A stretch of 64,000 nucleotides of DNA from the NCBI GenBank assembly GCA_038503035.1, contig JAVSML010024717.1, positions 992,001 through 1,056,000 of the forward strand. The letters are read 5' to 3'. The stretch's first letter is position 1, and each line of letters begins with the position of its first letter. The translations under genes were made by a program, and so were the position numbers. The notes below the pieces were generated by a model. That model made no database searches and was not told the origin of the DNA. It saw only the letters and a program-made list of their open reading frames with translations. The DNA comes from Crocodylus rhombifer. Lineage: Eukaryota; Chordata; Crocodylia; Crocodylidae. Of this stretch, positions 54,961 through 64,000 are shown one piece after another.

Positions 54961-57409
54961 CTAGGGCTTGGGACAGAAGTTACACATAAACCAGTTTAAC
55001 TGATCAGAAACTGGTTTAAACCTGTAACAGAACATAAGATCAGTGCACGTAAACCAGTTTCAAAATAGCTAAAACTGATTTAAGATAAACCTGGTTGAAT
55101 GTAGTATCAGACTTAACTGATTGGGGTCAAACCTTTTTATGGAACTTCTGTCCCAGACCCCTTCCTGGTTTAAGTTAAAGCAGAGTCCCCCAGCATCCCA
55201 GCATGCTCTGCAGCCCTGGGATAGGCTGTGCTCTCTGCTTCAGAGACCAGAGCTGCCCCCACCCCTCTGTTCTCTAGCTGGGGGCAGGGGCAGGGGCATG
55301 GCCAAATGCCAGCCGGAATGACCCCCTGAGGTGAAGGGAGCCGGGAAGGGATTTATTTCACCCATCCCCTCTCCCACCAGGGCACCACAGCTGAGGTCTG
55401 TCTGGTCAGGGTGTAGCAGCCCGTCAAGCATTTGCCCCCCTCCCCAATCTAGCAGCAGGGCTGGGGGCATGGCCAGGGCCATCCGCCATGGCACCACCAT
55501 CCGCCTGCCTCACATGCAGCTGTGGGGCTGGGGCTGGGGCTGTGGGCCTGAGTCAGGCTGGCTCACAAGCGCTGCTGAGGGTGGATGCACAGGGACCAAC
55601 CCAGGCTGAGCCATGGGAGCTGGGCCCTTGGCTCGAGCTGGGTGGTATGGATGGTGGATGCCAAGTAGCAGGCTGCCTGGGCAAGCTTGGAAGTGCCTAC
55701 GGGCCCGGAGCCCACCAGCCACCCATCATGGGGGCTGTGCAGCACCTACCAGCTGCAGCCACATCACAGGTTGTGCACTGGTTGGGGCCAGAAGGGCTCT
55801 TCTGCCTTTGCCATGCAACTCTGGGTGGGCAGGTGGAAGCCTTAGCACAGCAGGATCTGTCCAGTGCACAAAGCTCTGGCTCCAGGATTTAGATTAGATA
55901 TTACAAAAACCTAACTATAAGGATAGTTTTAAGTGCTGGAATAGATTATCTAGAGAAGCTGTGAAATTTCTGTCACTGGAGGCTTTTAAGAACAGGTTAA
56001 GTAAATCTGAGAGAGAGAGCTTTTGGAAAGTTTATTCTGCCTTGAGGAAATGGGATGGACTGGATGATCTCTTGATGTCCTTTTCAGTCCTAATTTCTAT
56101 GATTAACTTGGTTATACTGCATTTATTTGTTTCTGAGTAATATTATTGTATGTAGAATGCACCTTTGTTTATTCCTGTTATGTGTAAACAGGCTCCTTAG
56201 AGCTTTCATATTGCAGGCGAATACATACTTGCTGATTTTGATAGATGCTTTAGAAAAATTACTCTGTGTACACTGACATTTTCTTTTTCCCTCTTCAACA
56301 GAAAGATCAAAACCCAGCAGAATTGCACTGGAAGGCAGTGCCACTATGGGCAGTGGAAGCTTTAGCCTGGTGGCTTCTGCCCAGTGCCTGGAGCTCTGGC
56401 TCCAGACCCAGCTGTCTTCTGCCCACTCCACCTGCCCAACATGATAAGCAGCCCCTGCCGGGGGTGGGAGGGAGGTGTGGAAAGCAGCCAGAACTGGACC
56501 CACAGCTCTGTGCACTGGGCAGAAGCCACAGGGCTGAAGTTTCTACCTGCCCACCCAGAGCTGTATGGTGGTGGCAGCAGCAGCTGGAGGTAAGGGAGGC
56601 AGAAGAGTCCCGTTGGCCACAGCCAGTGCATGGCCTGTGGTGTGGCTGCTGCACCGGACACGGGCACAGCAGTGGCTGTGAGCCCCCACAGCAGGTAGCT
56701 GCTGGGCTCTGGGCCCATCAGTGCCTCTGAGCTGGCCTGGGCAGCCCACTTCTTGGCCATCTGCCACCCGTGCCCCACATCTCAAGCCAAGGGCCAGGTC
56801 CCATTGCCCAGCCTAGGCCAGCCCCTGTGTGTCTGCTCTCAGCAGCACCTGTGGGGTGGCCCGGCTGAGCCCCACAGCCTGAGTCCTAGCCCTGAGCAGG
56901 GCCATTCAGGCTGGCTCTGGCCAGGCCCTCCCACCGTGCAAGCAGGGAGCAGGGGCAAAGCTAGGTAAACCCTGATTGGGGTTCCCATGCCCAAGAGGAG
57001 AGACAGGGAAGTTTAATCCCCCTCCACCTCCTTTTGGCAGCAGGGGACAAGCCTGGCAAGAGCTACTTCGCCTGCTCCCTCCAGGCACAGCCTGTCTGGG
57101 ATCCCTGCAGGCCAGGCCAGTGTGGGTGTTTAAACCGCCCCCCCGCAATCAAACATAGTAGCCTGCCAGGGCCTGGCCACTCCCCCCAAGTCAGCTTCCT
57201 TCTAGCCTTGTGGCTGCTGAGGAAGGGAAGAGAGGGCTCACTCTAGAGCCCCTGACTTCTAGCCTGAGCCACTGCAGGCATGTGCCTGCATTTCCAGATT
57301 TAAAAATGAATGTTTTTTCACTTGCAAATCAATTCAATCTACGCAGGTTAGACTAACCTGCAAAGATTGAATCAATTCAGGCTCGTTTTTTTTTAATGTC
57401 TGTCCCTAG
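54961..57409 (+). mobile_element. Non-autonomous DNA transposon, GC-cored family D, longest copy
   Basis: Left end CTAGGGCTTGGGACAGAAGTT; right end TTTTTTAATGTCTGTCCCTAG, forming inverted repeats CTAGGGACAGA with a small insertion at the left. Insertion into the CR1 duplicated only CT or CTC, so the TSD is 2-3 bp. AT-rich arms with repeated AAACCAGTTT flank two GC-rich blocks (55190-55887 and 56330-57250), which themselves share segments (GCTCTGGCTCCAG; GGTGGAAGC). A CR1 3' end lies between them. Superfamily not established; PIF/Harbinger would fit a 3-bp TSD. Confidence 0.65.
55888..56105 (+). mobile_element. Old CR1 3' end nested in the DNA transposon
   Basis: Reads GGATTTAGATTAGATATTAC, TGGAATAGATTATCTAGAGAAGC, GGGATGGACTGGATGATCTC and CAGTCCTAATTTCTATGATT, the standard CR1 C-terminus plus 3' UTR in diverged form. 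Confidence 0.7.
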
Positions 57410-57810
57410 CTCAGAGGTCATCTAGTCCAACCCTGCTCAAGGCAGGAATGTTCCTGTCTAAACCATACCATATAAGTCCTTGTCTGACCTAGTCTTAAAC
57501 TACACAGTCAACTTCGCTATACAAAGCATATTGCCCAAAGACAACAAAAGTACCCTGGCCTGCCAAAGGTAAAGCAGGGGGACAAGGGCTGTCATAATTC
57601 TGCTGTTGCAAGCGTTGCTTAAATACCCTCGGGAGATTCCAGAAAGAGTGCCATTCTCCCTCCCCTATTCCCCCCCACCCCACTACAGAAGAAGGCAAAA
57701 AACCCCACAGTCTATACCAGCCTGACCATGAGGGAAAATTCCTTCCTAATCTCAAACATGGGGATCAGACTGACCCTGAACAGAGGGGCAAGACCTTCTA
57801 ACCAAGAACC

Positions 57811-59878
57811 TCTGGATTTCAGTCCCAGCAGGAACAATAGCACAACCCAGGCTAAATCCCCCAGCTTTGGCTACAGCCAATACCCAATGCTTCTAAAAGA
57901 TGCAAAAAACTCGAAAACAAAGCAAACCCTGACACCTGTAGAAACACCTGTGGAGACCTGTAGGTCTCAGTTCCACGTGGCAACCAGCAAGGCTCAGAAA
58001 ACTGGGAAAAACTAAATATCCCTCGTTCTGTTCTGCAACCTAGGGACAGCAAACATAACTCTACACAGCATACTCTCTAACTGGACAGCCAAAATTCCCC
58101 TTTCTGTAGCCTTTCCGTGAACTTATCTTGGATGCTTTCATTTTTTTTCATCAATTCGCTGGTTGTGGAGCTCAGCTTTATTCTTCTCTGACTGAGATAT
58201 CTAATTGGAGATTGGACAGAATAGGTTCTTCTTACAGGTGCATCTAATAATGTTTATTATAAATCTACCAGTGACTCAGTTTTGTAATTGAAGCTGCTGA
58301 GAAAATGTCCCTTTATTTTTACATTCGTCATCTTTTAAAGTTGTAGACGGTCAAAGAACAAACCTTTTCTTCCACCCATCTAATTGTATGGCACCTGCTT
58401 ATATTTCATTGACATGCAAAGACACCCGATCTCATTCCTGCCACTGAATTTAATAGTGATACTCTGGATTTACCCTGCTGTAACAGCATCTGGCTCTATG
58501 GGTCTCATATTAAACAAAAATAAATAGGCAATTATATGGGAGTTTGAAAAACATGCAGTGAGCACAGTAATGGGTATGAATGTAACTACTATTTATTTGG
58601 AGAAGTACAGCAAACATTCTAAATAAACGGAAGCAACGGATAATTATTTAGATAGCCTGAGGTTTTACAAGCATCACATGCCATTGAAGTAATAGGGCCT
58701 AATGCATCTTGCAAACATGAGGCTATAGTATATTAAAAAAAAAACAAGTTGTGTGTCCAGTCCAGGCACATCTCCACTTAACAGTTTTGTTTTAAGGCTA
58801 CTTGCAATATAGAGATGTATTTAGGTCCCAATTACCATGAAGTTACATGGCCTCTGTGAACCATTTGTTTTGAAATTAATAACCAAGGGTTTGAAAACCT
58901 CCAAAAACTAATATTGTACAACTTGCCTCATGTGTTTACAAAACTTCTGCTGCACAGACTACAGTTGTTTCTTTTTCCATGGTGGGGAATCTTATTTACT
59001 AGGATAACAAGATCTTGCTCAGATAATATTAATATTAATGAAACACATTCTTCTTGAATATTTTAAGGTACTATCTGCTTCAAATTTAGGAACAGCATGT
59101 CATAGACTGGAACCAAAGTACATTAGGTCTTTTTCCATTAATCTTGTTGTCTTCAATAGGCTTTGGACCAAACTCTTAAAACATCTCACACATAAGGTGA
59201 AGAGAAAAACAAATTCCAATTATGCCAAATAAGATCAGGTAAGATGAAGCCAGAGCATCTACACTTATCTTCTACCTCCACCTTCCTGGCTAATGCTACC
59301 CAAAGGAGAGATTTCTCAAGACTTTCACAATTGCAAAAGTGATAGTGAACAAAACAGTGAAAAAGTAGGCTGATTACTTTTTGGTTAGTCAGCAAGAAAA
59401 TGTGTCCTACGTTGCGCTGTGTAACTAACACATTCATCAATGTGTCTAGAAACCGCCCCTCCTGCCCTCCCCAAATTGCCTTGGTTAAGAAAGAATATTA
59501 ACCTGATTAAGAGCTTAGCTGCATTTAACATTTAAAACAAATGGGGGTAAAACTTTAAATGAAACACTTTGAATTGAAAAACCTAAACAGTTTCAGGGGG
59601 GGTTTTCAGAATTTTATTAATTCCCCCTCTGTTTGTCATATGACAAAAATTGATGGCATTTTTTAGTCAATTTTCCTTTTTTGGTGGGGGGGGGTAACAA
59701 AAAGGGGGAGGTTCAACATTGGTTCCACACAACCTTTCCAAATGTTTCATGGTAACATGAGCAAGATACAAATGTACATACACACATACAAATCCTCCTA
59801 AGTACCCAAGAGCCTGACCATTAGGGCACAAACCTCTGATGAGAGAGATCAGAGTTGAAGACTAGCTAGCCTGATCTG
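57811..59878. other. No gene seen
   Basis: AT-rich DNA. At 58420-58500 GATACTCTGGATTTACCCTGCTGTAA resembles an old reptile repeat theme (GTTACTCTGGATTTACACCGGTGTAA). No open frame of interest. Confidence 0.4.
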
Positions 59879-60198
59879 ATTCATAGATACTAGGGTCAGA
59901 AGGGACCTCAACAGATCATCGAATCTGACCCCCGGGCCCAGGCAGGGAAGAGTGCTTGGGTCAGATGACCCCAGCCAGGTGCCTATCCAGCCTTCTCTTA
60001 AAGACCCCCAAGGTAGGGGAGAGCACCACCACCCTTGGAAACCCATTCCAAATTTTGGCCACCCTTACCATGAAGAAGTTTTTCCTGATATGTAGTCTAA
60101 ATGTGCTCTGTCAGTTTGTAACCTTTGTTCCTTGTTACCCCAAGAGGCGCCCTGGTAAACAGAGCATCTCCAATCCCCCTAATAAATTTGTAGGTAGG
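59879..60198 (-). mobile_element. CR1 3' end
   Basis: ATTCATAGATACTAGGGTCAG at the left, then CTCTTAAAGACCCCCAAGGTAGG and GAGAGCACCACCACCCTTGG: reverse complement of the 3' signature of the copy at 22-25 kb (GAGGTGGTGCTCTCCCCTACC). Codons equivalent to NFFMVRVAKIW are readable on the minus strand. Confidence 0.85.
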
Positions 60199-60199
60199 G

Positions 60200-60226
60200 G
60201 ATTTAGATTTGAAGCAAATCTAAATC
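60200..60226. repeat. Perfect 12-bp hairpin, 3-nt loop
   Basis: GATTTAGATTTG, loop AAG, exact complement, right at the 5' border of the CR1 fragment. Confidence 0.85.
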
Positions 60227-60334
60227 TTTCAGATTACAAATGAGAACCACTGACATTGCCTACCCACATTTTACTGAAAAAATTATGATCATTTTTCCTC
60301 ATAACCTCTGGGAAGGAAGTTCATTGTACTTAAT

Positions 60335-60890
60335 GACTAGTCCTCAATGACTCAAAGCCTAGTTGGAAGGACACATCAAGTGGAGTTCCCCTGGCCTCTG
60401 TCCTATGCCTGGTATAGTTTAATATGTTCATTAATCATTTGAACAATGGGATCAAGTGCGTACTTTGCAAATTTAAAGATAACACCAACTTGGGCAGAGT
60501 TGCAGATGCTCTGAAGGTAGAGATAGGATCCAGACTGAACAGGAGAGACTGGAGAAATGGCCCACAACCCATCAGTTAAGATAAGGACAAGTACAAAGTC
60601 CTGCACTTGGGATCAAATAATTGCATGCACAAAAGAACTGGTGAATGAGTGGCTAGGCTTCAGCAGAAATTTAGGTTGGAGATTAGGAGGAACTGTCTAT
60701 AAGAGCGGTCAAGCATTGGAACAGGCTAACTAGGCAAATTATAGAATTCCCATCTTTGAAAATTTTCAAAAGCAAGTTAGACACAGTTGGTTGGGATAGT
60801 TTAGTCAGGGGTTACCTGACAGCTGAACTAGAATACCTCATAATATACCTTCCAGCCCTTCTTTACTATGATCCTGTAATCCTAAATTTG
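60335..60890 (+). mobile_element. Old CR1 fragment with internal deletion
   Basis: AGTGGAGTTCCCCTGGCC (from VPQG codons), GTACTTTGCAAATTTAAAGATAACACC (from FADD codons; the first A-D is now lost), CTGCACTTGGGATCAAATAA, then a jump to CAGAAATTTAGGTTGGAGATTAGG and the 3' end CTTCCAGCCCTTCTTTACTATGAT. Several hundred bp between are missing. Heavily decayed. Confidence 0.75.
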
Positions 60891-61459
60891 ACTGATGAAA
60901 GAACATGGACAGAAAGTTTGATTTATGTTTGAATATATTTTCACAGCCATTCAGTATGAGTCATAGTCATGCATTATTTTCCTGGCACTGGAAGACATGT
61001 CACAATTCAGTGTTTTTTAGCATGCAGAGAATTTTCCAAATACATAAAAAATTGTAATTGGCAAATTTTAGTCTATCTTTACGGCTGAGATTTGAGTCAC
61101 ACAGAAAAAAAGAACAGTAAGAGTTAAGTTTACCATTGCAGTGTCTTCATCCTTTCTCTCATGCTGCTTTTCCTCAATCTTGAGAAGAGCTTTCAAAAAA
61201 ACATCAGCAAAGCTACCTCACCATTCTTCTTCAAATCTTTTAGCATGGTTCCTCCCAAAACCTGCTGATGTCAAATTACTAAGATACTGGGGCTATGGTT
61301 TGGGCTACTGACCCAAGCAGTAGCCCATGCTTGAGCTACTGACCTAAGCAGTACTTACATTGTTTTTTTTTCCCCTTGTTCTCTTTTTCTACCTATATCC
61401 ATTTGTGATCTCTTGTCTTAAACAGTAAACACTTCAGGGCAAGGAGCATCATTTTGGTC
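60891..61459. other. No gene seen
   Basis: Contains GGGCTACTGACCCAAGCAGTA and GAGCTACTGACCTAAGCAGTA (61301-61354), a short direct repeat, and a SINE-like TAAACACTTCAGGGCAAGGAGCATC near 61425. Confidence 0.4.
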
Positions 61460-62400
61460 CTTGCTGAATAGTGGGGAAGAGTCACTTCCCTAGAAGTGCT
61501 GGCAACACTCATACCAATGTAGCCCAGTATGCCATTAGCCTTCTTGGTAATAAGGGGACATTGTTGGCTCATACTCAGCTTATTGTCTACTGTAACCCCC
61601 AGGTCTTTTTCTGTAGAGCTGCTGCCCAGCCAGTCAGCCCCCAGCCTGTACTGGTGCATGGGATTGTTCTGTCCTAAGGCAGAACTTTGCACTTGGCTTT
61701 ATTGTACCTCATGAGATTTCTTTTGGCCCAATCCTCCAATTTGTCTAAGTCTCTCTGAATCCTTACCCTACCCTCCAGCACATTTACTACTCCCCCGCCA
61801 GCTTAGTATCATCTGCAGACTTGCTGAAGGTACATTCTATGCCATCTTCTAGGTCGTTGATGAAGATATTGAACAAAAGCTGCCCAAGATGAACCCCTGG
61901 GGCACTCCATTTGATATCAGCTGCCAACTAGGCATCAAGACATTGTCTACCACCCTCTGAGCCCAGTGAACCAGCTAGTTTTCTATCCATTTTATGGTCC
62001 ATACTTCCTTAGCTTCCCTGAAAGAATGTTGTTGGAGACCATATCAAAAGCCTTACTAAAGTCAAGGTACACCACATCCACTGGTCTCCCCACATCCACA
62101 GAGCCAGTCATCTCACCATGGAAGGCAATCAGGTTGGTCAGGCATAATTTGCCCTTGGTGATTCCATGCTGATTGTTTCTAGTCACCTTCTCCTCCAAGT
62201 GCTTAGAAATGGATTCCTGGAGGATCTGCTCCATGATTTTTCCAGTGACTGAGATGAGGCTGACCAGCCTGTAGTTCTCCAGATCTTCCTTTTCTCTCTT
62301 TCTTAAATATAGTCACTATATTTGCCCTTTTCCAGTTGTCCAGGACCTCTCCTGATCATCATGAGTTCTCAAAGATGATGGCCACTGCCTATGCAATCAT
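61460..62400 (-). mobile_element. Old CR1 fragment, RT region
   Basis: Minus-strand order: [19 protein letters not shown] (62234-61992), [14 protein letters not shown], then DNA equivalents of VPQG and FADD (about 61915 and 61815), and LGVTVDNKLSMSQQC (61692-61393). Many stops lie between. Belongs to an older CR1 lineage resembling the common bird/reptile CR1. Both ends truncated. Confidence 0.85.
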
Positions 62401-62914
62401 ATTAGCATATTAATACTTCTGCAACAATGGCAGCAGACAGGAGGCGCCCCAGATCAGGGAAGTCCAAATGTGGGCTATTCCATGACATTCAGGAAGAAAT
62501 GCCAACGAAAAGGATATCATCTTACCTAATGGCTGACAGAAGCAGAGAGAATTGTGGCTGGTTAATACCCTTTGTATTTATTCTTGGTTTGGAAGTTTGG
62601 TTCAAAGATATAGTTGATCATGAGGAAAAGTTCTTGAACTACCAAGTTGTTGGGCACTTCATTCTGCCAAAGAGTTTGCCCAACAAGTTACACTAACATA
62701 ACAAAAGTCTTGGGCTAAAGCTGCAGGTGTGCTTCATGCATGTTCGGTCCATGAGTACAGAGGTATTTTTGTTGAAGGTTGGTGGCAAATAGTGCATTTA
62801 TTAGACCATAAATGATAAGAAGTCATTCTGCTGTATAGATACGAGGAGGCTAAGAGAATATGATGCAACTAAATGGTGTTTAATAGAATGACATAAATTA
62901 TTAAGGTGATAATC
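62401..62914. other. No gene recognised
   Basis: An 89-codon open frame (62427-62696, +) has no recognisable domain; otherwise unremarkable. Confidence 0.4.
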
Positions 62915-63633
62915 TTCAAATCATTAATAAATTTAGAAGATGGGTATGAACACTTAGATTTGCAGATGGCACCAAATTGGGTAGACTTGCAGACTGGAGA
63001 GTAGGGTTAAGATCCAGAATGACCTTGATAAATTGGACAAGTGCTCTGAAATCAATCAAGTAAAATTCAGTGAGGTTAAGTGTAAACTACTGCCCTGGGG
63101 ATGGAATAATTGCATTGAGAAATATAGACTGGGGAATGACTGGTGAGGCTGAAGTACTGGAGAAAAGGACCTGGGGGATTATAGTGGATTATAAAATGAA
63201 TACGAGTCAACAATATGCTCTCATTACAAAAAAAGGCAATGATATACTGGGCTATATTAATTGGAACATTGCTTCCTAAGTCAAGGGAAGTGATCCTTCT
63301 GCTCTCTTCAGAATCAGTGAGGCCACATCTATTTTGGATACCACACTTCAAGAAGGACATTGACAAATGACAAAGAATCCGGCAGAGAACAACTAAAATG
63401 ATTAGGGGGTGTTAGAAACATGTCTTAGGAGGACAGGCTGAAAGAACTGGGATTATTTAGTTTGGAAAAGAGAAGAGTAAAATGCGATTTGATAATAGTC
63501 ATCAAATACCTAAAGGGTGGTTATACAGAGGATGGAGGTGGACTAGCCTCTGTGGCTCCAGGGGCAAGACAAGGAGAAATAGTCCTAAATAACAGAAATG
63601 GAAATTTAGGTTGGATATTAGAGTGGGTTATAT
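62915..63633 (+). mobile_element. Old CR1 fragment interrupted by a hAT element
   Basis: From AGATTTGCAGATGGCACCAAATTGGG (FADD region, now FADG) through CTGGGGGATTATAGTGGATT, GTGAGGCCACATCTATTTTGG and GGGATTATTTAGTTTGGAAAAG to TTTAGGTTGGATATTAG, where the hAT begins. Same lineage as 61460 but opposite strand and different region. Numerous stops. Confidence 0.8.
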
Positions 63634-64000
63634 CAGGGCTGTCCAAGTGGTGGCCCACGGGCTGCATATGCCCCCCAAGGAGTTAATGTGCGACTCCAGG
63701 GATTCCAGTCCAGGCACTGCTCCTCCCTTTGCTCTCCTGCAGCTGCCCTGAGTCTATAGTAGACTCCCTCCTCTGGCATCTGCTTCTGCCCCCTCTGGAG
63801 GTGGGGCAGGGCAACTCACAGGGCTGAGGGAGCCCACAGTCAGAAGGTTCAGGGGAACCTGGGGTTGCCCGCCACAAAGCAGAATGGTGCAGAGGGGGGC
63901 ATGCCATGCAGTGGCACCAGCACAGAGTGGCAGGGAGGAGCCTATGCTGAACAGTGCCACGTGTAGCTTAGGAAGCATGTGGCCAAGGGGCCTATGGGGT
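63634..64000 (+). mobile_element. hAT element, cut by the window end
   Basis: Starts CAGGGCTGTCCAAGTGGTGGCCCACGGGCTGCATATG, a typical reptile hAT 5' end, inserted into the CR1. The GC-rich interior (63700 on) is of the same style as the other GC-cored elements. The 3' end and TSD are outside the window. Confidence 0.6.

Larger units (their letters stand above)
54928..57810 (-). mobile_element. CR1 with long 3' UTR, split by DNA transposon
   Basis: Left piece 54928-54960 (TATAGAATCATT, AGGGTTGGAAGGGATCT) and right piece from 57410 (CTCAGAGGTCATCTAGTCCAACC) join into the reversed CR1 terminus GGTTGGAAGGGATCTCAGAGGTCATC. The right piece continues into a UTR with GCAAAAAACCCCACAGTC and GAGGGAAAATTCCTTCCTAATC, also seen at 17300. 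No coding sequence recognised. The right border is uncertain (57.8-58.0 kb). Confidence 0.7.

Noticed and set aside
1..64000. CRISPR arrays, operons or prokaryotic systems
   Set aside because: No regularly spaced repeats with unique spacers, no clustered open frames with ribosome-binding sites; the content is clearly vertebrate.

Overview
The window looks like an intergenic or intronic stretch of a sauropsid (reptile/archosaur) nuclear genome, most probably crocodilian, with turtle as the main alternative. The reasons are the dominance of CR1 LINEs with short octamer tails, many non-autonomous hAT elements with 8-bp target-site duplications (TSDs), ancient MIR-like SINEs, an endogenous-retrovirus solo LTR, and long AT-rich single-copy DNA without operons or dense genes. 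I found no convincing host protein-coding exon, tRNA, rRNA or CRISPR. Every credible protein-level signal belongs to CR1 ORF2 (endonuclease plus reverse transcriptase).

Layout. 0-5 kb: CR1 pieces, two hAT elements, a PIF/Harbinger-like MITE and a GC-cored DNA transposon. 7-10.7 kb: more GC-cored elements and tight hairpins. 16-20 kb: hAT MITEs (one inside a CR1 3' UTR), SINE fragments and a second Harbinger-like MITE. 22.1-25.2 kb: the best CR1, whose whole ORF2 is readable except for one stop codon. 27-35 kb: decayed CR1 copies and a hAT element. 35-37.5 kb: a GC-cored transposon and a class-I-ERV-like solo LTR. 37.5-45.5 kb: mostly single-copy DNA plus an old composite repeat. 45.5-50.2 kb: a 1.3-kb hAT element, then a CR1 split by a 1.1-kb LTR-like insertion that carries a strong CTCF-type motif. 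50-64 kb: further CR1 and hAT copies, including a three-layer nest (CR1 within a DNA transposon within a CR1).

How the parts relate. Two CR1 groups can be told apart. One has the 3' signature GAGGTGGTGCTCTCCCCTAC (1878, 22139, 59879). The other encodes a C-terminus near EVVQAPTLN (27238, 29085, 33544, 46961, 53411). Older, more diverged CR1 copies lie at the right end. Only CR1 carries recognisable enzymes. The DNA elements are deletion derivatives that would have depended on transposases encoded elsewhere. Several of them combine AT-rich ends with GC-rich, internally repeated cores, which produces long but meaningless open frames. Boundaries come from terminal motifs and TSDs where stated, otherwise from comparing copies within this window, and are approximate.
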